From Anoplopoma fimbria (taxonomy: Eukaryota > Chordata > Actinopteri > Perciformes > Anoplopomatidae): a DNA stretch of 64,000 bases. Shown piece after piece: positions 37,194 through 49,616 of the stretch (its first letter is position 1; the number at the start of each line of letters is the position of its first letter). Made by a program: the position numbers and the translations under genes. The notes beneath the pieces were generated by a model, which saw only the letters and a program-made list of their open reading frames with translations, ran no database searches and was not told where the DNA came from. The stretch lies in assembly GCF_027596085.1 (NCBI RefSeq), contig NC_072456.1, positions 25,167,261 through 25,231,260 of the forward strand. Direction: 5' to 3'.

Positions 37194-37195
<2 letters not shown>
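36665..37195. other. non-coding with CT and GA repeats
   Basis: CT run 36882-36904. At about 37021-37070 a 15-bp purine unit (GAAGGAGAGAGGGAG type) is repeated about three times. No gene. Confidence 0.6.

Positions 37196-37264
<69 letters not shown>
37196..37264. repeat. (GT)34 microsatellite
   Basis: Uninterrupted GT run of 69 bp; inverted partner of 37396-37467. Confidence 0.98.
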
Positions 37265-37265
<1 letters not shown>

Positions 37266-37392
37266 ATGTATACGTGTACACTAAGACGGACCGACTGCAG
37301 CACCCGAGCTTTCCGTGCTCAACAGGCCGCCTCATTGTTACAGCTCCGACGCTCTGTTCCACTCGGTTTCCAAGGTTTCCGGGAACGCTGTT

Positions 37393-37395
<3 letters not shown>

Positions 37396-37467
<72 letters not shown>
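37396..37467. repeat. (AC)36 microsatellite
   Basis: Uninterrupted AC run of 72 bp. Confidence 0.98.
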
Positions 37468-37469
<2 letters not shown>

Positions 37470-39211
37470 TGCTGTCTCTGAGAGCGGGTGACCTTGCACA
37501 GCGATGAGTGACCGGTTGATAAACTCTGCAGAGAGAGAGAGAGCGAGAGAGAGAGGTAGCGTTTACTCCGCCTCCATAAAAATGTTTCACACAAGGCTAA
37601 CGGGCAAGTGTGGGTGTGGACGAGCGGTTCACACACACACAAATATGGCCTCTGCAGAGCGGCCATTTTAACATCTGACATCATCAATTCACACTGAATC
37701 TGTGCCTTCAAGTCTGCAAAGAAAAAACCATGTGTAAGACCATCACTTTATTCCACATTAATGGCAGATATCTTTCATTTGAAGTTGTCTATCATTTGGT
37801 TTCATTCCTACGTTGGGCATCATCTTGGAATATTGGAATCCGTTGTAAACTTCTGCGAAGAAGCTTTTGGCCAAAGTATTATTTTAATTGGTTATATTGC
37901 CTATAATTCTATTCATATTATTTCATTACTCTTTAAGCCTACAAAATGTCAGAAAGTTCTAAATAATGCACATCACAATTTCTCCGTGGCTAAAAGTGTC
38001 TAAAACTCCAAATTAACAATGTTATAAAATCAATATAAAAGTATTCAACTTACTTTAAATGCTTAATATGTCATTTTTTAGTGGTCTCTAAATCAAAACC
38101 ATAAAAAAGACAGAGTTTGTGATCATGGAAGTTTTGGTCTTCTTTGCAGTCGGCTTCTCCCAATTTGGCTTCCCTTCAGTTTTCATTGTTTTGCAGATTT
38201 TCAGAGGGAGCCGAACTATTTGTAGAAGTCTTCTCCTTTCACGAACAAAGTAACCGGGTGATTAAAACCTCTAAAAACAATAAATAAAGCAGTTTCAAGT
38301 CTAAAATCAGCATTTCTGTTGCGGTTCAGCAGACACAACTTTTTCTCAGCTTGTTTCTCTGATAACTTAACATCCAGACGGCTGATGACTAAAATCATTC
38401 ATTGGGTTAAAATATTTATTAGTTATGACCACCAAGTTTTTAAATGTGTATCGTAAAAAAAATGTATCTTAAAACTGGATAAAAGTCAATTTATGACAGC
38501 TTAGCTTTTTCTGTGCAGTAGCCTACCTTTTTGTATGTAGAATATATATTTTTTTTGTTTAATTAACCTGTTTTCGATATTTTTATTGTAATCTTCCTGC
38601 ATGGAAAGTCCAACAAGATAACAGTTCAAAGAATACACATGAATTGTTTTTTATAAGTACACAAGTTTGAACACTTCATGGTTTAAGGATCAAATCAAGA
38701 AAATCGCCAATTGTCACATTCTTCATGGTGAACTGAAGCAGAGGTGTCACTTCCTGTCGTGGGTAAACGGGTACCAGGTTGGATGGAAAGTTTAAAGGTC
38801 ACATAACGTTTTCATAGATTGGTTCTCCTCAGTTGACTCTTTTGTGTCCGACGATGATGTGGATTGATTTTAAGAAGAGTCTAAACTCAGACAGTGATGG
38901 ATGAGCTTACGCAGAAGAGGAGGACATGTGGTTAAAACATGGCCGGGGATTATTAACGATCATTTCCTGCTGCCTTCGTTACTGCAACAGAGAGAGAGAG
39001 AGAGAGGGAGAGAGGGGAATGGTCTCTCTTCATCTCATGCTGGATCTCTCTCCGTCTGATCTGATGTCAGAGTCAGATGCTCTTTGCTTCCTGGCTCGTA
39101 TTAATATGCGTTTTGTTATCTGTGTGGGTATTTCACAGCATGAGAAACACTTTGACAATCCCTCTGCTTCTGGCTTCATTCACCTGGCAGGCCTCCAATA
39201 CTCATGACTGT

Positions 39212-39215
<4 letters not shown>
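37468..39215. other. non-coding stretch, no gene recognised
   Basis: GA run at 37530-37555 and 38990-39008. AT-rich between 37740 and 38760. Short frames only; nothing recognised. Confidence 0.5.

Positions 39216-39289
<74 letters not shown>
39216..39289. repeat. (TG)37 microsatellite
   Basis: Uninterrupted TG run of 74 bp; first of five tracts in 1.1 kb. Confidence 0.98.
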
Positions 39290-39293
<4 letters not shown>

Positions 39294-39387
39294 CTCACTA
39301 CTGAGTCTTTGCCAGTCACTGTGTTTTGGGAGATATCACAACTGACAGTTTCTTTTTCCTTCCTTTTATTTCTATCCCGTCATTCAT

Positions 39388-39411
39388 TGTGTGTGTGTGT
39401 GTGTGTGAGAG

Positions 39412-39501
<90 letters not shown>
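39388..39501. repeat. (TG)n microsatellite, two blocks
   Basis: TG runs 39388-39407 and 39413-39501 split by AGAGA. Confidence 0.98.
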
Positions 39502-39503
<2 letters not shown>

Positions 39504-39581
39504 AAGGAGTCGGTAAACTACTCCTCCAGCAGTTTGATCCAGAGATCCACTATCCTCTGCCCACCTTCTGACCAGCTGGGG

Positions 39582-39707
<126 letters not shown>

Positions 39708-39820
39708 TGGACGCCAGGCAAAGGAAAATCAATGGTATTAATTTGCGGAGGCAGTGGTGTGAGCTGAGGCAATCTGCTGCACACTGGGAACCAAGCTTTG
39801 CTGTGCTTTGCTGTGACACA

Positions 39821-39822
<2 letters not shown>

Positions 39823-39885
<63 letters not shown>
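39823..39885. repeat. (AC)31 microsatellite
   Basis: Uninterrupted AC run of 63 bp. Confidence 0.98.
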
Positions 39886-39888
<3 letters not shown>

Positions 39889-40047
39889 CCACCTCCTTTC
39901 CAATTCCACCACACCAAATCACACCTTCCCTCCTCTCTTCTCCTGTTTAGTTTGCATTCACAGACAATATCAGTTTACAGTTTATGAGGCACACTGGAAT
40001 GTCAGGCTTCACTCGCTTCCGTCTCCCTCCCTCCCTCCCCCATCTAT

Positions 40048-40060
40048 CTCTCTCTCTCTT

Positions 40061-40093
<33 letters not shown>

Positions 40094-40094
40094 A
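40048..40094. repeat. (CT)n microsatellite
   Basis: CT runs with one TTTCTA interruption; CCCT-rich sequence precedes. Confidence 0.93.
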
Positions 40095-40221
40095 GCTCAC
40101 TCGCTCTTCTGGTCCAGGTAATTAAAAGGCAGGCTGCTCCATGGTGGCAGGAGGGAGGAGAGGACTGCAGGGTAGAGACACGACCACACACTGGCCACGC
40201 ACTACCTATGCCAACAACACC

Positions 40222-40322
<101 letters not shown>

Positions 40323-40459
40323 TGCAACTGTCTACCAAATGCAGACAAATGTGGTTTGTCGATCCTGCAACCTGCACCGTTTTTGGTAAAAGCACTACAG
40401 ATACATAATAAACTACATTATTCCAAAAGCATGCATGATTTTAATAACATGTTCCATAC

Positions 40460-40834
40460 CAGGCAGCAACCTACAGTAATGAAAAGTTAAGCCAATGCAG
40501 AAGTGTTTTAAACCTGCACTATCTCTACTGACCAGCAGGGGGCGACTCCTCTGGTTGCAAAAATGAAGTCTAATTGTATAGAAGTCTATGAGAAAATGAC
40601 TCTACTTCTCTCTTGATTTATTCCCTCAGTAAACATTGTAAACATGAGTTTATGGTCTCAATCTCTAGTTTCAAGTCTTCTTTAATACAGCATGATGCTA
40701 ATTTTGCTCGCTGGTTGCAAAAAAACCAAGATGGAGACGGCCAAAAAGCCAAACTCGAGGCTTCAAAACAGTAGTCCACAAACCAATGAGTGACGTCCCG
40801 ATGACTACATCTAATTTGTTTAAACAGTCTATGA
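40460..40834 (-). mobile_element. unclassified interspersed repeat, copy B (internally deleted)
   Basis: Minus-strand homologue of copies A and C. 40575-40697 matches their core with one difference seen. It lacks roughly 150-180 bp present in A and C, joining CATGATGCT directly to the GGTTGCAAAAA segment, and carries a 19-bp stretch (CAAAAATGAAGTCTAATTG) absent from A and C. No clear flanking duplication. Confidence 0.85.
40532..40545 (+). promoter_or_regulatory. CTCF-like motif in repeat copy B
   Basis: CCAGCAGGGGGCGA, preceded by CTGA, is the closest of the three repeat copies to the CTCF consensus. Occupancy is inference. Confidence 0.4.
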
Positions 40835-40895
40835 ACCTAACATGAAATGAAAATTATTTGATTAATGCAGTTAGCTGGTTTATTTTCAGTCTGCT

Positions 40896-41066
40896 GTTTT
40901 TTTAATGCAAATGTTTTATGATTTTAACTTTTTATTATTTTGTTTTCAAGTCAGTTTTTTTTTTAGTATTTATGTAAATTACCATCTTGACCATGACCCT
41001 CTTACAAAAGAGATTTAATCTGAATGGGATTATCCTGGATAAAGGTCAAATAAAAATACCATAATA
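40896..41066 (+). mobile_element. possible non-LTR retrotransposon 3' end
   Basis: AAGAGATTTAATCTGAATGG followed by ATCCTGGATAAAGGTCAAAT and AAAAATACC recalls a very common teleost LINE 3' terminus. Family uncertain and no coding part present. Confidence 0.45.
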
Positions 41067-44000
41067 AACTGAATTGAAAATGCAACAGAATTTTTAATGT
41101 TTCAAATATTGGTATTAGATCATGGCTAAAAGAGAACCATCATTGTTCTCACATCTATTGCCCCTGAAGACAACCCTGTATTTTCTTTATTGTATGAATG
41201 TTTTGTGGATGCATTGTTGTGTACGTGTTTTCTTTTGCTTCATGATACTTTTTTTTTTTTAATCCTCCCTATGGACGTGTAGTAAATTAGCGTTTCGCTG
41301 CAAAACATCAAACACAGTGCCTCTAGTCCTATTAGGTCACTATTCTAATGCTCCTGTGATGTCCTTATCACTAAACTAAACTAAAACAATCCAACATGAA
41401 CCACACGGTCACAGATGGAGAAGGTTATGCGGCTTTGCAGCAGCCGTGGTGACTGATTAGTCTGAAAACTAACTGGTCTGCAATTACCAAAACCCTCATT
41501 TTCTTTCAGTATTACAGTTAATAAATCATGGCTCATAACAGTTTTATTTCAGGGCTTTTATGTCACAATTAATGCACTTGAGTAGATGCACTAGCACGCC
41601 ACGCTTAACGAGGGAATGACTCAAACTTGACTCAAAGCACTTCCTTTGACAAGTCACGCACTCCACATATACTCCTCTTGAGTACATCTAATTTCTGACC
41701 ACTTCAAAATGTCTGCATTAAATTCATTTGATTGTGTTTAAAGCAGTCATGGGCAACTGAGTACAGGTAGAGTAAGTTGTTGATATGTCAATGGAATTAA
41801 TTGACACTAAACATTGCAAGCATACCAGTTCCTTCCAGGCTGCAACAGATACCAATGGCTCATTTATACTGAACTCACTTGTGATACCAGGTTCTTTTCT
41901 CTATTTCGTTTCCAATTGATGATTTAAAGAGGGATTCTCAGCTGATCGCCAAAGCGACTCTGCCTTAAACTGCCGTGACATCATCTTCAACGCCATACTC
42001 GCTGAATCCTTTCTTTGGCAAACAGAAATATCTGAACTTCTTATTGTACGGTGTAGTTTTGCAGACTGCTGTTTTTAAAATGTGGGTCAATAGAATAAAA
42101 GAATTCTGTTGGCTATTGATGGTAGTTTGGCTATTTTAAAACCATGGGTTGTGCAGGATGTCCCGTGTTGCGCTAGTGACGCAGTCCTGTAACTCTACCT
42201 TCTAGTATCGGCTCAGCTCGCTTGGTATCTCGGCTGAAGTGGTGCCATAAAAAGTACCAGGTACCATCACCAAGTTTTGCTAAAGGAAAACCAAAAAAGA
42301 GCTATTCGAGTTGTGAGGATACCCGATATTTAGTAGTTGCTACCAATACCAATGAAATTACACAATTTCCTGATACCCAATTTGATACTACAGACAAAAT
42401 CAAACAGGTCATTGTTCCCTCTTCATAGTCAATTTTGTATTGCTGTGAAAACATCTCCTTCTAACAATTGTACTTATTCAGGTTTCTCGCCAAACACGAC
42501 ATGTTACAAGATTACATTTAGACGTCCTGACAGCGTTATCATTTACCTTTCGCTTCCCGATACAAGTTCTTATTGAATTGAACATGAATGCATCATGATG
42601 CACCCTTGGTGAACACTAGCCGCTAGCTGCGCAGGACCATGACCGCTAACAGCTAACGCTACCTAGCTCTCCTGCTAGTTTCAACACAGATTTGTTGTTC
42701 CTCTTGCGGTACTGTTAAAAAAAACAAGTTCAGCTGCGTTTCCAGAATTTTTTCATCGTTTTGGTTACCAAAGTATCGGTTTTAGTGACATCCGTAAGTA
42801 TAGAACGCTGTAAAGGTGGCAAAGGTTGCCCACGCCAAAGAATGAATGCAGTTAGCTGAACCCAAACTGGGTGGTTGAGGAAGGGCCTGGTGTTCTCTAG
42901 TGGGGTTTCAACCGAGCTCTTACTTACAGCTTGTTTCAGTAAATTTAGGTCAAAAGAATAGAAATTTTTTGGGTCTTTTGTCTTCTTTCGGCTTTGACGC
43001 CTGCCTCTGAATGACTCATATTACACAACACTTTTTAACAGCAACCTCATTGGTAGGACAATGACAACCATGTGACTGTGACAAAGTCCAAATGTGGTCT
43101 AACGTTTGCTATCAGAATGTACCTGCATGGTGTGGCCGAAAGCATGGTCCACAGGAAATAATGCACACAAGTTTGCAAAAATAAACTGTAGGAGCTAGCG
43201 CCGCTAACAGCATTCTACAAAAGTTGTAAATTATCCAGCGTCTTATCGCACATTACTGTCTACCGTAAGAGTCTTTCTCTGAGCTAAAATAGACGGCCAC
43301 CTGCCATGAACTCCAAACTGGGTTCATTATCATGTTTTATGAGTTATTAAAACCAACCTCATACACATATCTTTCATTTTGACAACTAAACCTGCATTTG
43401 ATGAACTCAGAGGGCCATTTTTCAGTTTTAACGACGTCTGATGATCCTCAGTGATGGTTTCCGATGAATATGCCCATCATTTGATATACAAGTACACATT
43501 ATGACAGTGCCGTGTCTACATTACTCACAGCTATTTATTATGGCAATTAGGAGGCATTTTCAGCTTAGTGGTGGATGTTTGGTACATTTACAAACTAAAA
43601 TGAGCTGCCAATCTCGTTATAGCATCAGTGTTTGTGCTGGTATTTCATTCACGTACACTGGCTGTGATAAAACCCCCTTTTGTCACAGTTATGAGATTAA
43701 ACTCGCACACATACAGGACGTATGGTTATGAGATTTAGATACACACAAAACAGGCACACTGCTCTTTTTCTTTTCTCTCTCCATGTGTCCAGCATAACAG
43801 CAGACATGACTAATCCACTGTAGAGGGTCTTAATCCAATCAGACCTGTTGTCTGCTGAACCGAGACACGGAGGGCCACCGCTCTGATATTGTTAAACATA
43901 AGCGCATGGCACACTCACACACTTTCTCTCAAAACACAGCCTTGTATTGGTATATGCTAGCTGTAAAATCTAAAGTATGTAAAAAGCTGATTTAATATCT

Positions 44001-44474
44001 GGCCGTTGCTTCGATCAGTCATGTTTAAATTGGCTCACTAGGTTTAAATACTGGCGACATTGCTAATAATAAATCCAGCGAGGCCAGAAACAGGAGCATC
44101 ATAAGAAAACCGTTTAGCTCAATTTTATGTTGAGGTAAGAACTTAAAGTAGGTGCACCTGAAATGTAATGAGGGATGCAAGGATTCAGCCCGGTATCATG
44201 GCAGGTCGTCACGGAATGCAATCGTGTGGTTCACCAAGGAAATAATACACAAATGAAATGCATCTCCGTGACGGTCAGAGCAAGTGACAAACTTTTTAAT
44301 ATCCAACAAGAGGACTATTGGTGGGGGGGATGGGTTCAACAAACAGGATTTTCAACCAAAAGACCGACACCGTGCTGTGGTTTTATTGTATTGGTTTGGT
44401 TGCCTCAACCAAACTGTTTGTAAAAGTTTTTCTAAACCTAATTACATGGTTGCCCACACCTAACTGTTTTCATC
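41067..44474. other. long non-coding stretch with repeat scraps
   Basis: 3.4 kb without a recognisable gene. 42200-42275 (TATCGGCTCAGCTCGC, GTGGTGCCATAAAAAGTACC, AGGTACCATC) resembles part of a DNA-transposon repeat familiar from fish. Degenerate units of the following minisatellite begin near 44386. Short frames (for example 42222-42428, 43501-43731) have no known domain. Confidence 0.45.
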
Positions 44475-44780
44475 AACCTAACTGTTGGTGGTTTTGTTGT
44501 CTAAACCTAACTGTTGGTGGTTTTGTTATCTAAACCTAACTGTTGGTGGTTTTGTTGTCTAAACCTAACTGTTGGTGGTTTTGTTATCTAAACCTGTTGG
44601 TGGTTTTGTTATCTAAACCTAACTGTTGGTGGTTTTGTTATCTAAACCTAACTGTTGGTGGTTTTGTTATCTAAACCTAACTGTTGGTGGTTTTGTTGTC
44701 TAAACCTAACTGTCTAAACCTAACTGTTGGTGGTTTTGTTGTCTAAACCTAACTGTTGGTGGTTTTGTTGCCTAAACCTT
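44475..44780. repeat. 29-bp minisatellite, about 10 units
   Basis: Repeated unit built from CTAAACCTAACTG, TTGGTGGTTTTGTT and alternating GT or AT before the next CTAAACC. One unit lacks TAAC (near 44593) and one is a short duplicate (near 44701-44714). The core TAAACCTAACT also occurs, on the opposite strand, in the 27-bp array at 25250-25536. Confidence 0.95.
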
Positions 44781-45240
44781 ACGGTGCAAGGAAGCACTGT
44801 CATTTCTATAATTCATACAAAATGAAGATTGAACCTTGAGTGTGTCAATACATATGAATATCTGGAAAAAACATTCTTTTGAATGTTTATATGAATTTCA
44901 TCTTAATCAGCCAACCCTGTCAACCCTTTCTCCTGGTCTCTGGTCTCCTGCTGCTCATCGGGACTGATACGCATGGCTGCTCACAGTGTTTTAATTGACT
45001 TTGGCTTCTGCTTTTGAATAACATAAACAATGAAAAGCTGCCAGGTGGTGATTGTGAGGCACCGAGTTATTACTCCCACTCCAAGATCTCTCACGTGGCG
45101 TTGAGATGCTTTCAATTCTTATCTCTTGAGTCCTTTTTGATTTATTTATCGTAATTCATAGCTCAACACTCGTCTTTGCTTTCTCTTCTCACTTCTGTCA
45201 CTCTCTGTCACAAGGCCAGTCTTAGTATTTATTTTCTATC

Positions 45241-45242
<2 letters not shown>
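44781..45242. other. non-coding stretch
   Basis: Nothing recognised. Confidence 0.5.
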
Positions 45243-45309
<67 letters not shown>

Positions 45310-45315
45310 CACACA
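45243..45315. repeat. (AC)n microsatellite
   Basis: AC run of 73 bp with one AAA interruption near 45293. Confidence 0.98.
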
Positions 45316-46014
45316 TAAATCTCTTTGAAGAGATGAACTGGCATGATTTTAGTTGTGTCGACTCCTCATTGACTATTTGCTGTTGTTTGCAGGGATGTGG
45401 ATTGTTGACGACTGATGTTGCGTTATAGCTTTTCTCTCTTGTCATCTCAGCCAAGGAGGAGCAAAAACATAATAATATTCCCCGGTCTGCTTTCATCTCG
45501 GAGACCTCAGACTCTCGCCTGTTTATTGAATAGCTGAGGAGTAATTTTCTAGTTTCTCGTGTCGGGAAGAAGAAAACTCACAAGACAAATGGTCCAATTC
45601 TACTTTAACGGGCCCATTCATATTGTAATAGAGGGGACGGAACAAAGAAAGGAGAGAGCCGGGACATTAGGAATGGCACAGTCAGCCTTAGTCACTGTGT
45701 TTGACTCTGCGTGAATGTGTGTGTGTGTGTGTGTGTTAGAGAGAAAGAGAGATAGGTTTTTCTCTTTAATTCTCTCTGTTGGAGATGTACTACCTCAGGG
45801 ATATTCTGCCATCTGATCCATTTTAGTCGTGTGGCAAACAGCCAGGGCATCTTTTCAATTACAGAGAAATGGATAGTGTGTGTGACTGTGTGTGTGTGAC
45901 TGTGTGTGTGTGTGACTGTGTGTGTGTGTGTCAATGCTAGTGTGCATGCATGGGTCTGTGAATGTGTGTGAAGACAGAGAGGAAAGACAAAGACACAGCA
46001 ATGCAGGGAGAAGG
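45316..46014. other. non-coding with short GT runs
   Basis: GT run at about 45717-45736; at 45876-45931 a GTGTGTGAC-type unit recurs about four times. No gene. Confidence 0.55.
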
Positions 46015-46235
46015 AGAGAGGGAGAGAAAAGAGATATTGAAAGAGAGAGAAAAGAGATATTGAAAGAGAGAGAAAAGAGATATTGAGAGAGAGAGAAAAG
46101 AGATATTGAGAGAGAGAAAAGAGATATTGAGAGAGAGAAAAGAGATATTGAAAGAGATATTGAGAGAGAGAGAGAAAATAGATGTTGAGAGAGAGAGAAA
46201 AAAGACATAGAGAGAGAGAGAGAGAGAGAGAGAAG
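46015..46235. repeat. GA-rich minisatellite (GAGAGAAAAGAGATATTG units)
   Basis: About eight degenerate 17-25-bp units, each with GAGATATTGA after a GA run; the last units carry GATGTTGAG and GACATAG. The Ser/Leu/Gln/Tyr-rich minus frames are artefacts. A further GA run lies at 46351-46395. Confidence 0.93.
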
Positions 46236-46363
46236 GTATTGAGAGGAAGCAAAGTGTGAAACAGCAAAAGGTCCAAAAGTGGAGGTACATTCCTCCATCG
46301 CTGGCTTAGGACTCACCAAGAGACCAGGAGTCATATGAAGGGAGGAGTGGGAGAGAGAAGAGA

Positions 46364-46395
<32 letters not shown>

Positions 46396-46543
46396 TGGAA
46401 TAGGACGGCTTTGCCATGGAGGGAGAAAATACTGCTCCCCCTCCGTCTTTAAGCCGAGCAATAATTTAAAGCCTCGGCCCTCTGAAGCCTTGGATCCACA
46501 TTGACTGGTCATCTTAAATCAAATCAGGGCACCGGGCTGGCCG

Positions 46544-46546
<3 letters not shown>

Positions 46547-46625
<79 letters not shown>

Positions 46626-46643
46626 GTGTGTGTGTGTGTGTGT
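46547..46643. repeat. (TG)n microsatellite
   Basis: 97-bp TG run with one C interruption at 46621. Confidence 0.98.
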
Positions 46644-47092
46644 TGCAGCGGGAGCCCCTGGTCTACTCTGAATTATTGACGCTGGAGAATAATTGATTGG
46701 TTCACCTTCAGGCCTATCAGCCTCTTGTCTGAGTGCACCGCCTCATATCAGCATGCCTCCTCCGGTTCACTCCCACTCCCTCACACTCTCGCCCTCCTCT
46801 TTTTATTCCCGTCTTTTTCTCCTCCTACTTTTTGGTTTTTCTACCAAAAAACGTATTTTTTGCACATAGCGGCCGTGGCATTGAGACACACAAGATGGGT
46901 TTGGGTTTTATGTGCAAAGGTTTTAAGAGATCTGACTATGGAACTGTTGCAGATTGGTTGGATTTGTTTTGAGATGCATTGACAAATTCATATTTTCTAA
47001 ACACAGGAGCAATCATCAACGGTTTTCATTTTTTTATTTTATCAATGTTTTCAGGTTGTCTCTCTGGTCCATTCTCCTGAACGCCTTTTAGA
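46644..47092. other. non-coding stretch
   Basis: No gene recognised; short T-run near 47029. Confidence 0.5.
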
Positions 47093-47480
47093 GAATTTCT
47101 TCAAATTTGGCACAAACGTCCACTTTGACTTAAGGACGAACTGATCAGATTTTGGGGATTCAGACTTCAATCGTTAACCCCGATATCTCAAAAACACTTT
47201 GAAGGAATTTCTTCAAATTTGGCACAAACGTAGACCTGGATTTAAGGATGAACTGATAAGATTTTGGGGTTCAAAGGTCACTGTGACCTCGGATCCTTTG
47301 CATCCTCATGAACGAGATATTTAGGGGAACGCAAAATCTTCAAATTTGGTCCAAATGTCCGCGTGGACTCTGAGTTTTGGAGCTCAAAGGTCAAAGTCAC
47401 TGCGGCCTCACATAATACAATTTTTCAACAAAACTCAAGAAGTCATGTGTTAATTATGACAATTCCACAAAAATGTCCAC
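47093..47480 (+). repeat. dispersed repeat with about 115-130-bp subunits
   Basis: TTCTTCAAATTTGGCACAAA-type starts at 47098, 47210 and (diverged) 47336, each followed by GATGAACTGAT, GATTTTGGGG and, in two of the three, a CAAAGGTCA phrase. Belongs to a sequence family I know as frequent in teleosts. The same subunits occur in the duplicated block at 47950-48795. No coding frame. Confidence 0.75.
47275..47289. promoter_or_regulatory. perfect estrogen-response-element palindrome in repeat
   Basis: AGGTCACTGTGACCT is an exact 15-bp inverted repeat of AGGTCA with a 3-bp spacer, equal on the opposite strand to the vitellogenin A2 element core AGGTCACAGTGACCT. The sister copy at 48180-48194 has a degraded right half (TGACTC). 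Function is inference. Confidence 0.5.
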
Positions 47481-47949
47481 TAGGCTAAAATGATCAAGTG
47501 ACAGACATGGATTTAAACTGCAACTTGACCGGTTGACAGAACAAATTGTGCACAGCAGAGGTCTTAACGTTGAATATCTTAAAACACATGAAACAGAAAC
47601 AATCCGTATGGCTCAAGAGCCATTCTCTTCTCTCTTTCCCCCCTTCACCTGTTATCGCTCCGTCTGTCCGTCCTCCCCGGTGCTGTGACGACCTCTGACC
47701 CTGACAGGCTGTGCAGTGTGTGATCGGTCATGGCCAGCTGTAGTGTACCGGCACATGCATCCAATCAATAACATGATTCTGCAGGCAGGAGATGGCCGTG
47801 ACATACGACCGCTGCTCTGACACACATGCACTAGTACGTACACACACACACACACATGAGCAGAGGTGCACACTACATGCTGGGATGACATACAGCCCCA
47901 CTGCTCTGACAGGCTGGAGATGAGGTGAGGATGAATGGATAGATGAATG

Positions 47950-48795
47950 AATGGATGGTTCGGGGTGGAGGTAATGGAGAAAGGTGAACGGTGCAGATGC
48001 GGTTGCTGGGTAACCGTCGGCGATGATGGAGTTTGACACTCTTTATCCTGTTTTAGGCCTCGCAGAGAGCGGACTGTTCATGATAAGAGAACTCAAGAAC
48101 ACCTTGAAGGAATCTCTTCAAATTTGGCACAAATGTAGACTTGGATTTAAGGATGAACTGATCAGATTTTGGGGTTCAAAGGTCACTGTGACTCCCCGTC
48201 CCTCCCATCCTTGTGAACCCGATATCCCAAGAACACCTGATAGGAATTTCTTTAAATTCAGCCCAAACGTCCACTTGGACTCAAGAAAAAAACTGATCGG
48301 ATTTTTGGGAGCTAAAAGGCCAAAGTCACTGTGGCCTCTCAAAAATATATTTTTCAACAAAACTCAAGAAGTCATGTGCTAATTATGACTTAATAAGTCA
48401 TCAAAAATGTCTGCTAGGATAAAAAAGATGAACAGATGGATGAATGGATGGATCGGGGTGGAGGTAATGGAGAAAGGTGAACGGTGCGGATGCGGTCGCT
48501 TGGTAACCGTCGGCGACGATTGAGTTTGAAACCATTTATCCTGTTTTAGGCCTCGCAGAGAGCGGACTGTTTATGATAAGAGAACTCAAGAACACCTTGA
48601 AGGAATTTCTTCAAATTTGGCACCAATGTAGACTTGGATTTAAGGATGAACTGATCAGATTTTGGGTAACTCCCCCCCCGCCCCTCCCATCCTTGTGAAC
48701 CCAATATCCAATGCTGTTGCTGGATAACCGTCGGCGACGATGGACCATTTATCCCATTCTAGGCCTCGCAGACTGTTTATGATAAGTCTCCAGGT
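47950..48795 (+). repeat. tandem duplication, unit about 493 bp, three decaying copies
   Basis: The landmark TAACCGTCGGCG occurs at 48011, 48504 and 48725. CGGGGTGGAGGTAATGGAGA recurs with a 493-bp offset (47961 and 48454), and GGCCTCGCAGAGAGCGGACT recurs likewise. The second unit is internally shortened and the third is a fragment of about 80 bp. Each of the first two contains subunits of the repeat at 47093-47480. The 119-codon frame at 48023-48382 is repeat-derived. Confidence 0.88.
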
Positions 48796-49616
48796 ATGGA
48801 TTTTTTTTTTTTTTTTACATCCTCCATAACTCTAGATGCTTTCGGAATCGGCCGTCTGGCGGGTCTCACGGTTATGAACCCCCCCCCCAACAAAATATAG
48901 AGCTCAATAACCAGCTCACTGTGCAAATCTCATCACAGAACTCTCACTGCATCTCTTGGGTTGTTGGGGTATTTTCTTTCAAAGCCGCCAAGAACCATTT
49001 CCTCTCCCTCCTCTACAGCACAAACGACTGTAAAAGCCTCTATTGACATCAGAGTGTGGCTCTAATGCCATATAACTATGCACTGCATTGCCCGCTCTAC
49101 TATTATTGAAAATGTAATCTTATTGTCGGCATGCATTTCAAATGATATTCACGCCCCTGAGCTTGTTTAGTCCGTTTTGAAACTGTTCAAACTCCCCAAA
49201 GCTCTCGAGCGATGGCGCATCCCAGCACAAACTGCACATGCCGATTCAGCGTTATTCCATTTACAAAAGGCAATGCTCTCTTCTTATGTTAGTGTAAACA
49301 CCTGCTGCTTGTTGTATCCATATCAGGGCTGTACTCAGGCGCATTATGCAAATGAGTGAACCTGGATTAGACCAATGGGAGGGTTAGGATAGTGTAATCC
49401 TCTCTCCTGTACACTTGATTATCATATACACACCGCGGCCGCGTCCCGTCTAATAATCCCTCTGACTCCACCCGACTCAGGGAGAGAGACAGTCAGATAT
49501 AAAGAGAGAGAGAGAGCATCTCCTCACCCACTGCGTTCTCCTCTGAATGTGCTGACTCCATCAGAATACCTTCACAGCGAAAAGAGAAGTCAATTAACCT
49601 GCATGCGTCTCTCCAG
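48796..49616. other. non-coding; candidate conserved element with octamer
   Basis: T-run 48801-48816 and C-run 48879-48888, then repeat-free sequence 48960-49430 containing CTATTATTGAAAATG and an exact octamer ATGCAAAT at 49346-49353. The composition suggests a possible regulatory element; no gene. Confidence 0.35.
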
